Shown: one piece after another, positions 8,334-17,258 of the stretch
How the letters are laid out: the number at the start of each line of letters is the position of its first letter
Position numbering within the stretch: position 1 is the stretch's first letter
From: Pediococcus acidilactici
GTDB taxonomy: Bacteria > Bacillota > Bacilli > Lactobacillales > Lactobacillaceae
Direction: 5' to 3'
NCBI GenBank assembly: GCA_024970065.1
Contig: CP103908.1
Span: 806,001 to 870,000, forward strand
Length of the DNA stretch: 64,000 nt
The notes under the pieces: model-generated
The model's input: only the letters and a program-made list of their open reading frames with translations
Told to the model about the DNA's origin: nothing
Databases searched by the model: none
Program-made: the position numbers and the translations under genes

Positions 8334-10412
8334 ATGGTTAAATACGATGGACCGGCTTTTTTTCGCAAAAAAGGCCTTAAAATGGACGACCATTCGGTTA
8401 AACAGCCAACGGATTCAGCGGAGAGCTTGAAGTCGGATCATCCATTTACGCCCGCAATCCAGCAAAAATTAGCACAAAGGCAAGCACCTGACGCTGAACC
8501 AAACGGGTTCAAAAATGAAGTTGAAGATTCAACGCGTTTGAAGTCGAAGTCAACTAGTTCAACCGGCAGCCGACCAGTCCGCCGATTCCGGTTACCAATT
8601 AGTAATTACGAATTAACTCGGCGACCTTTACCAAAATTAAATCAAGCTAAGCGCCAACTAACTAGTCGGCAGGAATTAAACGATTCGTCGTTTGACGAGC
8701 CGGAAATCAACAACTCTGACGCGGCAACTCCTGTAGGAGCGCAAAAGGATTTCTTATCAAGTGCCGCTCCAATAGCATCGAAAACCAAGCCAACTGCTCA
8801 AGTAGGATCCTCGTCTGCAGCGATTACCCCGGTCTCGTCGCAACAAGCAGTCAAGAGTGCGGCTCCAGTTAGTGCGGGAACGAAAAGCGATTTCCAACCA
8901 ATGGCGGCCCCCAAAAAATTTAATAATCCGAAGAGGACTTTACAAAAACCTGCCCGAACAGTTAGTGCACCGCCAGTTTCAGTAGCCCAAGAAAGCACTA
9001 AGCAATTGATGGGATATCATTTTCCAAGTTTAGATCTATTGCCAGATCCCGTTGTTCAAGACGGTGCAGAAGACCAATGGGTTGCCGATCAAGCACAACG
9101 GTTAGATGACGCGCTAAGTGCCTTTGAAGTTGCTGCTAAAGTAGTTAACTGGACGGTCGGACCAACCGTTACCCAGTTTGAAATTGAACTAGGGCGGGGC
9201 GTTAAAGTTAACAAAATCACTAATTTGACGGATGATTTAAAGTTGCAATTGGCGGCGCGGGATATTCGAATTGAAGCCCCAATTCCTGGAAAAAACACCG
9301 TTGGAATTGAGATTCCTAATCCCCATCCACGACCAGTGCCACTTAGTGAAATCATTAAGTCACCGGTATTTCAAGAAAGTAAGTCTCCGCTTACGATTGC
9401 CTTAGGGGTGGATTTGTTTGGTAAGCCACAGGTTTATGATTTGCGGAAAATGCCACACGGACTGATCGCTGGGGCTACCGGATCTGGTAAAAGTGTGTTC
9501 ATAAATAGTGTGTTGGTTTCCTTATTGTATAAGGCGACTCCACAAATGCTCAAATTGCTGTTGATCGACCCGAAAGCCGTCGAAATGGCTCCGTACAACC
9601 GACTACCACATTTACTAGCACCCGTGATTTCGGATCCTCAAGCAGCGGCTGCAGCCTTGAAATGGGTCACCAATGAAATGGACCAACGTTACGAACGCTT
9701 AGCAGCTGCAGGAGCGCGTAATTTAGAGCAATTTAACGAAAAAGCTCGGCAAGCTGGGGATGATGCTAACCAAATGCCTTATATCGTGGTAATTATTGAC
9801 GAGTTAGCTGATTTAATGATGGTCTCGGCAACGGAAGTGCAAGATTACATCGTGCGAATTACTCAAAAAGCACGGGCCGCGGGAATTCACTTGCTGATTG
9901 CTACTCAACGGCCTAGTGTAGACGTAGTTACGGGGCTAATTAAAAACAACATTCCGACCCGGGTGGCATTTATGGTTTCTAGTCAAGTGGATTCGCGTAC
10001 CATTTTAGACCAAAGTGGGGCAGAACGGCTACTTGGACGAGGAGACATGCTGTTTCTTGGTAATGGGAAGAGTAATCCAGTGCGTTTACAAGGTGCGTTT
10101 ATTAGTGACGCGATTGATGCAATTGCTGATTTTGTTCGCGAACAAGCGGCTCCGCACTACGCCTTTAATCCAACTGAATTAAAGGAGCGAAGCGCAGAGT
10201 TAGATAGTACGGATGAATTAATGGACGACGTACTCGAATACATTGCCCAAGAAGACACTATTTCAACTTCAAAACTACAACGAGTCTTTTCGATTGGGTA
10301 CAACCGGGCGGCAACGATTATCGACCAATTAGAAGAGTCGGGATACGTCTCCGCATCTCGCGGTTCCAAGCCACGGGAAGTTTTTTATCGCCCAGAAGAA
10401 AATGACGATTGA
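8334..10412 (+). CDS. sftA: Soluble FtsK/SpoIIIE-type DNA translocase SftA
   Basis: This 692-residue ATP-driven DNA pump clears chromosome DNA from the closing septum. Unlike classical FtsK it has no transmembrane segments. The first ~210 residues are polar, low-complexity linker (S/T/P/A/K-rich). The motor follows, with Walker A GATGSGKSV (about residues 380-388), Walker B VVIIDELADLMM and ARAAGIHLLIATQRPS. The last ~65 residues form the winged-helix gamma domain (SKLQRVFSIGYNRAATIIDQ) that reads polar DNA motifs. The absence of membrane helices, together with ytpR and murC as neighbours, identifies SftA rather than SpoIIIE. Confidence 0.9.
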   Translation: MVKYDGPAFFRKKGLKMDDHSVKQPTDSAESLKSDHPFTPAIQQKLAQRQAPDAEPNGFKNEVEDSTRLKSKSTSSTGSRPVRRFRLPISNYELTRRPLPKLNQAKRQLTSRQELNDSSFDEPEINNSDAATPVGAQKDFLSSAAPIASKTKPTAQVGSSSAAITPVSSQQAVKSAAPVSAGTKSDFQPMAAPKKFNNPKRTLQKPARTVSAPPVSVAQESTKQLMGYHFPSLDLLPDPVVQDGAEDQWVADQAQRLDDALSAFEVAAKVVNWTVGPTVTQFEIELGRGVKVNKITNLTDDLKLQLAARDIRIEAPIPGKNTVGIEIPNPHPRPVPLSEIIKSPVFQESKSPLTIALGVDLFGKPQVYDLRKMPHGLIAGATGSGKSVFINSVLVSLLYKATPQMLKLLLIDPKAVEMAPYNRLPHLLAPVISDPQAAAAALKWVTNEMDQRYERLAAAGARNLEQFNEKARQAGDDANQMPYIVVIIDELADLMMVSATEVQDYIVRITQKARAAGIHLLIATQRPSVDVVTGLIKNNIPTRVAFMVSSQVDSRTILDQSGAERLLGRGDMLFLGNGKSNPVRLQGAFISDAIDAIADFVREQAAPHYAFNPTELKERSAELDSTDELMDDVLEYIAQEDTISTSKLQRVFSIGYNRAATIIDQLEESGYVSASRGSKPREVFYRPEENDD

Positions 10413-10414
10413 TA

Positions 10415-10442
10415 TTGTGGTAAACTGAAAACAATTTATAAT
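10415..10442 (+). promoter_or_regulatory. possible internal promoter before murC
   Basis: TTGTGG, a 16-base spacer and TATAAT lie just after the sftA stop. The -10 overlaps the first possible murC ATG, so transcripts from here would carry a very short or no leader. Only moderately supported. Confidence 0.4.
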
Positions 10443-10455
10443 GGGAGTGGTCAAG

Positions 10456-11772
10456 GTGGATAAAGATACAATTTATTATTTTATTGGGATTAAAGGGTCC
10501 GGTATGAGCTCTTTAGCGTTGATTTTACATGACGAAGGTTATCAAGTTGAGGGTTCTGACGTGGACGGTTACGTGTTTACCCAAGACGGTCTTGCTGCAG
10601 CAGGCATTAAAGTTTTACCTTTTAATCCAGACAATTTACGTGAAGGATTAACGGTAATTGCGGGGAACGCCTTTACTGACGATCATCCTGAAATTAAACG
10701 GGCACGTGAAATGGGCTTAAAGGTCATTCGTTACCATGAATTTTTAGGACAACTACTAGCTTCGTACACTAGTATCGGGGTAGCTGGGACGCATGGAAAG
10801 ACCAGTACCACCGGGTTGTTGGCTCACGTACTTGGTGGAGTTGACAAGACTAGTTATTTAATCGGTGATGGAACTGGAAAAGGGGTCCCTGATGCCCGCT
10901 TCTTCGTGTTTGAAGCTGACGAGTATCGTAGACACTTCATTGCCTACCATCCGGATTACATGATCATGACTAACGTTGACTTTGATCACCCCGACTATTA
11001 TAAGGATTTAGCCGACGTTGAAAGTGCCTTCCAACAAGCAGCTAGCCAAGTTAAAAAGGGTCTTTTCGCTTGGGGAGAAGATGAAAGCTTACGGAAACTA
11101 CGTGCGGACGTCCCGGTTTATTATTACGGAACCGCAGATAACGATGATTTCCAAGCTAAAAACATCGTTCGGACTACTACGGGATCAGAATTTGATGTGG
11201 AACACCAAGGCCAACCAATTGGACACTTTAAAATTAACCTTTTTGGTGAACACAACGTTCTCAATACGTTAGCCGTAATTGCGGTGGCTTACTTTGAAAA
11301 GATTGACTTAGCACTAGTACAAAAAGAATTGTTATCCTACCAAGGGGTAAAACGACGCTTTTCAAAATCTACGGTAGGCGATAACATTTTGATCGATGAT
11401 TATGCGCACCATCCATCAGAAATCAAAGCAACTTTAGATGCTGCTCGACAAGAATTTCCGGATAAGAAAATTGTGGCGGTATTTCAACCCCATACTTATA
11501 CCCGAACGGCCGCATTGTTAGATGGGTTTGCTAAGAGTTTGAGCCTTGCTGATCAAGTTGTTTTGACCGAGATTTTTGGCTCGGTTCGTGAAGCAAATGG
11601 CAAGGTTTCGTCACAAGATTTGGCTAACTTAATTGGCCATGACACAAAGATTATTCATGAAGATGACCTATCTGCATTAGCTGATCAACATAATGCGGTA
11701 CTAGTTTTCATGGGTGCAGGAGACATCCTAAAATACGAAGATGCTTATAAAGCCTTAGTTAAGGAAAAGTAA
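10456..11772 (+). CDS. murC: UDP-N-acetylmuramate-L-alanine ligase MurC
   Basis: This protein adds the first L-alanine to UDP-MurNAc in cytoplasmic peptidoglycan precursor synthesis. An N-terminal Rossmann domain ([15 protein letters not shown]) is followed by the Mur ligase ATP site ([11 protein letters not shown], about residue 107), the central EADEYRRHF and the C-terminal DDYAHHP signature. I chose GTG 10456 (438 aa, beginning MDKDTIYYF as in relatives), because GGGAG lies 8 bases before it. ATG 10441 is in frame but has no ribosome site and overlaps a -10-like sequence. It belongs to the ytpR-sftA-murC group. Confidence 0.95.
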   Translation: MDKDTIYYFIGIKGSGMSSLALILHDEGYQVEGSDVDGYVFTQDGLAAAGIKVLPFNPDNLREGLTVIAGNAFTDDHPEIKRAREMGLKVIRYHEFLGQLLASYTSIGVAGTHGKTSTTGLLAHVLGGVDKTSYLIGDGTGKGVPDARFFVFEADEYRRHFIAYHPDYMIMTNVDFDHPDYYKDLADVESAFQQAASQVKKGLFAWGEDESLRKLRADVPVYYYGTADNDDFQAKNIVRTTTGSEFDVEHQGQPIGHFKINLFGEHNVLNTLAVIAVAYFEKIDLALVQKELLSYQGVKRRFSKSTVGDNILIDDYAHHPSEIKATLDAARQEFPDKKIVAVFQPHTYTRTAALLDGFAKSLSLADQVVLTEIFGSVREANGKVSSQDLANLIGHDTKIIHEDDLSALADQHNAVLVFMGAGDILKYEDAYKALVKEK

Positions 11773-11775
11773 ATA

Positions 11776-11792
11776 TTTGACCTTTCCTGACT
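11776..11792 (-). promoter_or_regulatory. candidate CtsR operator
   Basis: On the minus strand this reads AGTCAGGAAAGGTCAAA, matching the CtsR heptad repeat (RGTCAAA-NAN-RGTCAAA) at 15 of 17 positions. It lies 32 bases before the -10 of the BI-1 family gene. Inference from sequence only. Confidence 0.45.
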
Positions 11793-11820
11793 TTAATTGA
11801 TAGCCTTTTAGTCGCTTTCT

Positions 11821-11829
11821 TGTTACAAT
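11821..11829 (+). promoter_or_regulatory. extended -10 promoter of BI-1 family gene
   Basis: TGTTACAAT is an extended -10 located 29 bases before the TTG start. There is no convincing -35 at the correct distance. Confidence 0.5.
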
Positions 11830-11857
11830 ATGGGAAAGATTAAATGGGGGGATCAAT

Positions 11858-12556
11858 TTGGATCAACAACCAAGAGTAATAAATAATACGGTCGGCTTAA
11901 ACCGATTTTTAACTAAAATGTACGGTTGGATGGCAGCCGCAGTCGCTTTTTCGGGAATCATTGCTTATCTCGGAGCTACGGTATGGCGCCCAGCAGTGAT
12001 GACGTTTTTAAGTCAAGGACGAATGGGGATTTGGTTGATTTTTATCGCGCTGTTTCTGTTCATGATTTTTGGGCAGAAGGCGGCGTTACAAAACCCAACG
12101 GTTAGTTTTCTAATGCTATTTGCGTTCTCGGGATTCTTTGGAATCACCCTTTCAAGTGTGTTTATGCTATTCAGCATTGGCACGATTGCGGGGGCTTTCT
12201 TCTCGGCCGCAGCAGTTTTCATCGTGATGAGTGTAATCGGGTTGACTACTAAGCGTGACTTGTCACGGTTAGGGACCCATTTGCTAGCTGCTTTAATCGC
12301 AATGGTGGTTGTTTCGGTAATCAACTTATTTTTCTTGCATAGTAGTGCGGTAACCTTCTTCTTCTCCTTAATTGGAATTGTGATTTTCGCTGGTTTATCA
12401 ATGTTTGATACGGCCTCAATGAAGAACCTTTATTTAAGCTACGGAGATCGAGTTTCCGAAACGGGACTAGCCATTCAAGGTGCATTTAGTTTATATCTAG
12501 ATTTTATTAATTTATTCCAGTACTTCTTAACCATTTTTGGTTGGAGTCGGGATTAG
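11858..12556 (+). CDS. Bax inhibitor-1/YccA family membrane protein
   Basis: This 232-residue, almost wholly hydrophobic protein has about seven membrane segments, the layout of the BI-1 (TMBIM) family that includes YetJ, a pH-gated calcium leak channel, and YccA, a modulator of the FtsH protease. The C-terminus contains the conserved FAGLSMFDTASMKNLYL, followed by LYLDFINLFQYFL, a family hallmark. The start is TTG 11858 with a GGGGG ribosome site; upstream stops exclude longer forms. A heat-shock-type CtsR box upstream fits a role in membrane quality control, but that is inference. Confidence 0.9.
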   Translation: MDQQPRVINNTVGLNRFLTKMYGWMAAAVAFSGIIAYLGATVWRPAVMTFLSQGRMGIWLIFIALFLFMIFGQKAALQNPTVSFLMLFAFSGFFGITLSSVFMLFSIGTIAGAFFSAAAVFIVMSVIGLTTKRDLSRLGTHLLAALIAMVVVSVINLFFLHSSAVTFFFSLIGIVIFAGLSMFDTASMKNLYLSYGDRVSETGLAIQGAFSLYLDFINLFQYFLTIFGWSRD

Positions 12557-12580
12557 GCAAAAATTTAATTCTCATTTTAG

Positions 12581-12620
12581 AACCGAAGGTCAATCTTGTT
12601 CACGTTGACCTTCGGTTTTT
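12581..12620 (+). terminator. terminator after BI-1 family gene
   Basis: A perfect 13-bp stem (AACCGAAGGTCAA and complement) with an 11-base loop is followed by a T-run. The polA promoter element begins at its very tail. Confidence 0.9.
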
Positions 12621-12628
12621 GGTATGAT
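12620..12628 (+). promoter_or_regulatory. candidate polA promoter (extended -10)
   Basis: TGGTATGAT lies directly on the tail of the preceding terminator, 28 bases before polA. A TTGACC within the terminator's 3' arm is only 12 bases away, too close for a normal -35. Confidence 0.45.
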
Positions 12629-12655
12629 TAAGGGAGATAGAAAACGGAGGAAGCT

Positions 12656-15313
12656 ATGGCAAAAGATAAGTTATTGTTAATTGATGGGAATAGTATTGCA
12701 TTCCGTTCTTTTTTTGCGTTACATAATTCGCTAGAAAAGTTCAAGAATCCCGATGGACTGCATACTAACGCAATTTTTGGGTTCAATAAAATGTTAGACA
12801 GCATTTTAAAACAATACCAACCCACGGCGGCGCTGGTTGCTTTTGATGCTGGAAAAACCACTTTCCGGACGGAAATGTATGATGATTATAAAGGTGGGCG
12901 TTCAAAAACTCCACCAGAGTTGTCAGAACAGATGCCTTACCTCAAACAGTTACTGACCGGATACGGTATCAAAACTTATGAATTACCTAACTATGAAGCT
13001 GACGACATCATCGGAACGTTATCGTTGGAAGCAGAACACGACGGCTATGAAGTCGTGGTCGTTACTGGGGACCGTGATTTGACCCAATTAAGTAGTGCAG
13101 AAACGACCGTTGCGGTGACCAAAAAGGGGGTCAGCGAGGTTGAAGAATATACTCCGGACCACGTTGAAGAAAAGCTAGGTATTTCGCCTAAACAAATCAT
13201 CGATTTAAAAGGCTTAGCGGGTGATAGCTCCGATAATTATCCTGGAGTTACCAAGGTCGGAGAAAAGACCGCCCTTAAGTTACTCAAACAGTTTGGCACG
13301 ATTGAAAATCTCTACGATCATTTAGATGATTTGAAGCCAAGCAAAATGAAGGAACACCTAATTGAGGATCGGGACGCAGCCTTTACGTCAAAAACATTAG
13401 CAACCATTAAAAGAGATGCTCCCGTAGAAATTGGATTGGCAGACTTAAAATATAATGGTAAAAACGTTACCTTTTTACAGGAATTTTATCAAAAGATGAA
13501 GTTTCGGAGTTTCTTAGCGACGTTACAACAAAATGAACCAACGGAAGAAAAAGCAACCGAAAAACTCGCTTATCATGTACTGACGAAGGACACGTTGCCA
13601 GACTTTTCCAAATGGGGGAAGGAAATTAACTTCTATTTGGAAATGCCCGAAAAAAATTATCACTTATCTGAATTTTGTGGGTTTGCAATTGGCAACCAGC
13701 AAGAAATCTGGGCTAGTGATGACGTGGAATTGTTAAAAGAACCAGCTTTATCCGCAGTGTTAGCTGATCCTGACGTGGTGGTAAACGTTTTTGACGGGAA
13801 ACGGACTTACGTAGGACTACACCGGCTTGGTGTGACCCTAAAAGCCATTAACTATGACATTTTGTTGCAGTCCTACTTGTTAGATACCAATGATAATTCT
13901 AACGATTTAGGACAACTTGCTCACGAGCACGATATTGAAGATATCAAAACTGATGCTGAAGTTTATGGTACCGGAGCAAAACGAGCCGTGCCAGAAAAAG
14001 ATGTTTTATTAGAACACCTTGCGCATAAGATTGACGTAATTGGCGAATTAGGCCGGCGTTTGCAAGAAGAATTGATTAATAACCAACAGGCCGATTTATA
14101 TTGGAAAATTGAATTGCCGCTGTCGATCGTACTTGCGAAGATGGAGATCAGTGGAATTAAGGTTGATCGAGACCGGTTAGGAGCGATGCAAAGCGAACTT
14201 ACCGAGCGGCTTAGCGAATTAGAAAATCAAATTCACCAAGAAGCTGGAGAAGAATTTAACATTAATTCTCCTAAGCAATTGGGGCATATTTTATTTGAAA
14301 AGCTGGAATTTCCGGTAATTAAAAAGACCAAGACCGGATACTCTACGGCAGTTAACGTCCTCGAAAAATTGCGTGGGTATTCGCCAATTATTGACCATAT
14401 TTTAGATTATCGTACAATTTCTAAAATTAAGTCTACGTATGCAGATGGTCTGTTAAAGGTGGTACATTCTACCGACCAAAAAGTGCACACCACGTACCAA
14501 CAAACTTTAACCCAAACGGGACGGCTTTCCTCGACAGATCCGAATTTACAAAATATTCCGATTCGAATTGAAGAAGGAAAGAAAATTCGGCAAGCGTTCG
14601 TTCCGTCACACGAAGGTTGGCACATTTTATCTTCTGATTACTCACAGATTGAGCTGCGGGTGTTAGCCCACATTACGGGAGACCATCATTTACAAGAAGC
14701 ATTTAAAAAGGACGAAGATATTCACTCAAGTACTGCGGTGCGTATTTTTGGGTTGAAGGATGCTAGTGAGGTCACTCCTAACATTCGTCGGCAAGCAAAG
14801 GCGGTCAACTTTGGGATTGTCTACGGAATTAGTGATTATGGACTTTCGCAAAATATCGGCATTTCCCGTAAGGATGCTAAACGATTTATTGACACCTACT
14901 TTAAGGAATATCCTGGAGTAAAGAAGTATGTGGATAGTTCGGTTGAGACTGCGCGGGAAAAGGGCTATGTAGAAACAATTGCGCACCGCCGCCGGTACCT
15001 ACCTGACATCCATGCTTCTAACTTTAGCGTTCGATCGTTTGCGGAACGAACCGCGATGAACACTCCAATCCAAGGAAGCGCGGCTGATATTATTAAAATT
15101 GCAATGATTAATATGCAAAATGAGTTAGAAAAGCGGCAGTTAAAAACCAGAATGTTGCTGCAGGTACACGATGAACTGATTTTTGAAGTGCCTGATGAAG
15201 AGATGAGCGTTGTTAAAGAGTTGGTTCCTAAGGTGATGGATTCAGCGGTTAAGTTAGACGTACCTTTGAAGGTGGAAACCTCATGGGGGAATAACTGGTA
15301 CGACGCAAAATAA
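12656..15313 (+). CDS. polA: DNA polymerase I
   Basis: This protein of 885 residues, the usual length, functions in Okazaki fragment processing and repair. Domains are a 5'-3' exonuclease (1 to about 290, with VTGDRDLTQL and the H3TH region LKGLAGDSSDNYPGV), an exonuclease-fold middle domain (about 300-480), and a family A polymerase. Polymerase motif A (SSDYSQIELRVLAHI) is near 659, motif B (RRQAKAVNFGIVYG) near 710, and motif C (LQVHDELIFEVP) near 835. The middle domain reads NFYLEMPEK where proofreading enzymes have DTET, so the 3'-5' exonuclease appears inactive, as in Bacillus. It begins a six-gene operon running to dnaI. Confidence 0.97.
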   Translation: MAKDKLLLIDGNSIAFRSFFALHNSLEKFKNPDGLHTNAIFGFNKMLDSILKQYQPTAALVAFDAGKTTFRTEMYDDYKGGRSKTPPELSEQMPYLKQLLTGYGIKTYELPNYEADDIIGTLSLEAEHDGYEVVVVTGDRDLTQLSSAETTVAVTKKGVSEVEEYTPDHVEEKLGISPKQIIDLKGLAGDSSDNYPGVTKVGEKTALKLLKQFGTIENLYDHLDDLKPSKMKEHLIEDRDAAFTSKTLATIKRDAPVEIGLADLKYNGKNVTFLQEFYQKMKFRSFLATLQQNEPTEEKATEKLAYHVLTKDTLPDFSKWGKEINFYLEMPEKNYHLSEFCGFAIGNQQEIWASDDVELLKEPALSAVLADPDVVVNVFDGKRTYVGLHRLGVTLKAINYDILLQSYLLDTNDNSNDLGQLAHEHDIEDIKTDAEVYGTGAKRAVPEKDVLLEHLAHKIDVIGELGRRLQEELINNQQADLYWKIELPLSIVLAKMEISGIKVDRDRLGAMQSELTERLSELENQIHQEAGEEFNINSPKQLGHILFEKLEFPVIKKTKTGYSTAVNVLEKLRGYSPIIDHILDYRTISKIKSTYADGLLKVVHSTDQKVHTTYQQTLTQTGRLSSTDPNLQNIPIRIEEGKKIRQAFVPSHEGWHILSSDYSQIELRVLAHITGDHHLQEAFKKDEDIHSSTAVRIFGLKDASEVTPNIRRQAKAVNFGIVYGISDYGLSQNIGISRKDAKRFIDTYFKEYPGVKKYVDSSVETAREKGYVETIAHRRRYLPDIHASNFSVRSFAERTAMNTPIQGSAADIIKIAMINMQNELEKRQLKTRMLLQVHDELIFEVPDEEMSVVKELVPKVMDSAVKLDVPLKVETSWGNNWYDAK

Positions 15314-15327
15314 CGGAGGAATGAATA

Positions 15328-16167
15328 ATGCCTGAGTTACCTGAAGTAGAGACGGTTCGACGTGGATTGGTTGGCCTAGTGAAAGGTCGTACCGTTCAAC
15401 GAGTGGTAGTACGGTACCCTAAGATGGTCAGTCCCGAAGCGGACCAATTTGCAGCAGAATTAAAAAATAAAACGATTGAAACAATTCGTCGTCGGGGGAA
15501 GTACTTAATTTTTGATTTCAACCACCAATTATCGATGGTTTCCCACCTTCGGATGGAGGGAAAGTACGCAGTCGTGGATCGCGATCAACCTTATGACAAG
15601 CATGACCACGTTATTTTTGAATTGGATGATGGGCAGGATTTACGGTATAACGATACGCGTAAATTTGGTCGGATGGTTCTAACTCCCACTGGCCAAGAGA
15701 TGCAAGTTGGTGGATTAAAAACCATTGGACCAGAACCAACCCCGGAAACTTTGACGCTAGATTACCTTACGAAGGCCCTCCGAAGTCGTAAACGGGTGAT
15801 GAAGAGCTTTCTTTTAGACCAGTCGTTAATTGCGGGATTGGGCAATATATATGCAGATGAGGTCTTGTGGTTAAGTAAAATCCACCCGCAGCGCCGGTCT
15901 AATTCACTTACCGATGACGAAATCAAGCTCTTGCGGGAAAGTATTTTTGCGGAGTTAAAGGAAGCTATCGCGGCGAAGGGAACTACCGTGTTTTCTTATT
16001 TGGATGCTACCGGACATGCCGGCAGTTTTCAAAACCAACTCCACGTTTACCATCGCCAAGGTCTGCCATGCCCACGCTGCCAAACACCCATCGAACAAAT
16101 TAAGGTAGCTCAACGCAGTACCCATTTCTGTCCGCATTGTCAGGTTTTAACGCCCAAAAATGACTAA
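15328..16167 (+). CDS. mutM: Formamidopyrimidine-DNA glycosylase MutM (Fpg)
   Basis: This protein excises 8-oxoguanine and formamidopyrimidines and nicks the abasic site. It starts with MPELPEVETVRRGL, providing the catalytic N-terminal Pro and Glu. RRGKYLIFDF near residue 58 holds the conserved Lys. The H2TH region (QSLIAGLGNIYADEVLW) is central. A C-terminal zinc finger has CPRC...CPHC (about 249-272). At 279 residues it is normal length. It lies 14 bases after polA with a GGAGGAATG ribosome site, and overlaps coaE by 8 bases. Confidence 0.97.
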   Translation: MPELPEVETVRRGLVGLVKGRTVQRVVVRYPKMVSPEADQFAAELKNKTIETIRRRGKYLIFDFNHQLSMVSHLRMEGKYAVVDRDQPYDKHDHVIFELDDGQDLRYNDTRKFGRMVLTPTGQEMQVGGLKTIGPEPTPETLTLDYLTKALRSRKRVMKSFLLDQSLIAGLGNIYADEVLWLSKIHPQRRSNSLTDDEIKLLRESIFAELKEAIAAKGTTVFSYLDATGHAGSFQNQLHVYHRQGLPCPRCQTPIEQIKVAQRSTHFCPHCQVLTPKND

Positions 16168-16780
16168 GGTATTGGGACTGACTGGTGGAATTGCGATGGG
16201 GAAGTCCACCATCAGTAATTTTTTAAAAAGTAAGGGGATTCCATTAGTGGACGCTGACGAAGTTGCCCACGCAGTTTTGGAATTTAAAGCGGTTAAGGTA
16301 CAATTAGTTAAGGCGTTTGGAACGCAAATTCTAAACGGGCAAAACCAGATTGACCGGCAGCAATTGGGTAAGATGGTTTTTGACAACCCGCAAAAATTGC
16401 AAGAACTAAATCAAATTGTGCAACCAGTGATTCGTAAAGAAATTATCCGGCAGTTAGAAAGGGTCACTAAGGCGCCGGTGGTGGTGCTAGATGCGCCGGT
16501 ATTATTTGAACAGGGATACGAGTCCTTAGTAGATTATATTATGGTGGTATCAACGACTCCGGCTGAACAACTTCACCGGCTGATGGAGCGTGATCAGTTG
16601 CCGCGCAAGGATGCTCAAAAAAGGATTCAAGCCCAAATGCCGATTGAAATTAAGCGAGAAAAAGCGGATGTAATTGTTGACAGTAGTGGTAGTATTGAAG
16701 CTACCCAAAAGCAAGTGGTAGAATGGCTTGTTAAACAAAATTTACTCCAGACATCCGGAAAGACCGGCGAGGTGAAATAA
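16160..16780 (+). CDS. coaE: Dephospho-CoA kinase
   Basis: This protein performs the last step of coenzyme A synthesis, phosphorylating the ribose 3'-OH of dephospho-CoA. It has 206 residues. The P-loop is [12 protein letters not shown] (residues 6-17), with Met where many family members have Ser/Gly. Other conserved pieces are VDADEVAH near 30, [12 protein letters not shown] near 115, and [13 protein letters not shown] with its LID-type Arg/Lys residues. The ATG lies inside mutM (8-base overlap), indicating coupling; nrdR starts one base after the stop. Confidence 0.95.
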   Translation: MTKVLGLTGGIAMGKSTISNFLKSKGIPLVDADEVAHAVLEFKAVKVQLVKAFGTQILNGQNQIDRQQLGKMVFDNPQKLQELNQIVQPVIRKEIIRQLERVTKAPVVVLDAPVLFEQGYESLVDYIMVVSTTPAEQLHRLMERDQLPRKDAQKRIQAQMPIEIKREKADVIVDSSGSIEATQKQVVEWLVKQNLLQTSGKTGEVK

Positions 16781-16781
16781 T

Positions 16782-17258
16782 ATGAAATGCCCACATTGTG
16801 GTAATAATGGCTCGAGAGTAGTGGATAGTCGACCAACCGATGAAGGCCGTGTAATTCGTCGTCGTCGCGAGTGTGAAAAGTGTGGCTTCCGTTTTACTAC
16901 TTTTGAACGGGTGGAAGCCACCCCATTATTGGTAATTAAGAAAAATGGTTCCCGGGAAGAATTTGACCGCGACAAGATTCTAAAAGGAATCGTGCGTGCA
17001 GCGGAAAAACGACCGGTTAAAATGGAACAAATGACCGATATTGTCGATAAAGTGGAAAATAAAATTCGTTCCTTAGGTGAAAGTGAAGTATCTAGCCAAG
17101 TGATTGGTGAATACGTGATGAATATTCTTGTTGATTTAGACGAAATTGCCTACATTCGGTTTGCTAGTGTTTATCGCCAGTTTAAAGACATGAATGTCTT
17201 TTTGAACGAACTTCAAGACATGGTGAAGAAGGACGAAAAAGAAAAGGATCATAAGTAA
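16782..17258 (+). CDS. nrdR: Transcriptional repressor NrdR
   Basis: This protein represses ribonucleotide reductase genes in response to (d)ATP. The 158-residue protein has the standard zinc ribbon (MKCPHCGN and [10 protein letters not shown], Cys 3/6 and 31/34) and an ATP-cone (about residues 46-140, [14 protein letters not shown]). It has a GGCGAGGTG ribosome site at the end of coaE, and its stop overlaps the dnaB ATG by one base (TAATG). A place in the replication operon matches other Firmicutes. Confidence 0.96.
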   Translation: MKCPHCGNNGSRVVDSRPTDEGRVIRRRRECEKCGFRFTTFERVEATPLLVIKKNGSREEFDRDKILKGIVRAAEKRPVKMEQMTDIVDKVENKIRSLGESEVSSQVIGEYVMNILVDLDEIAYIRFASVYRQFKDMNVFLNELQDMVKKDEKEKDHK

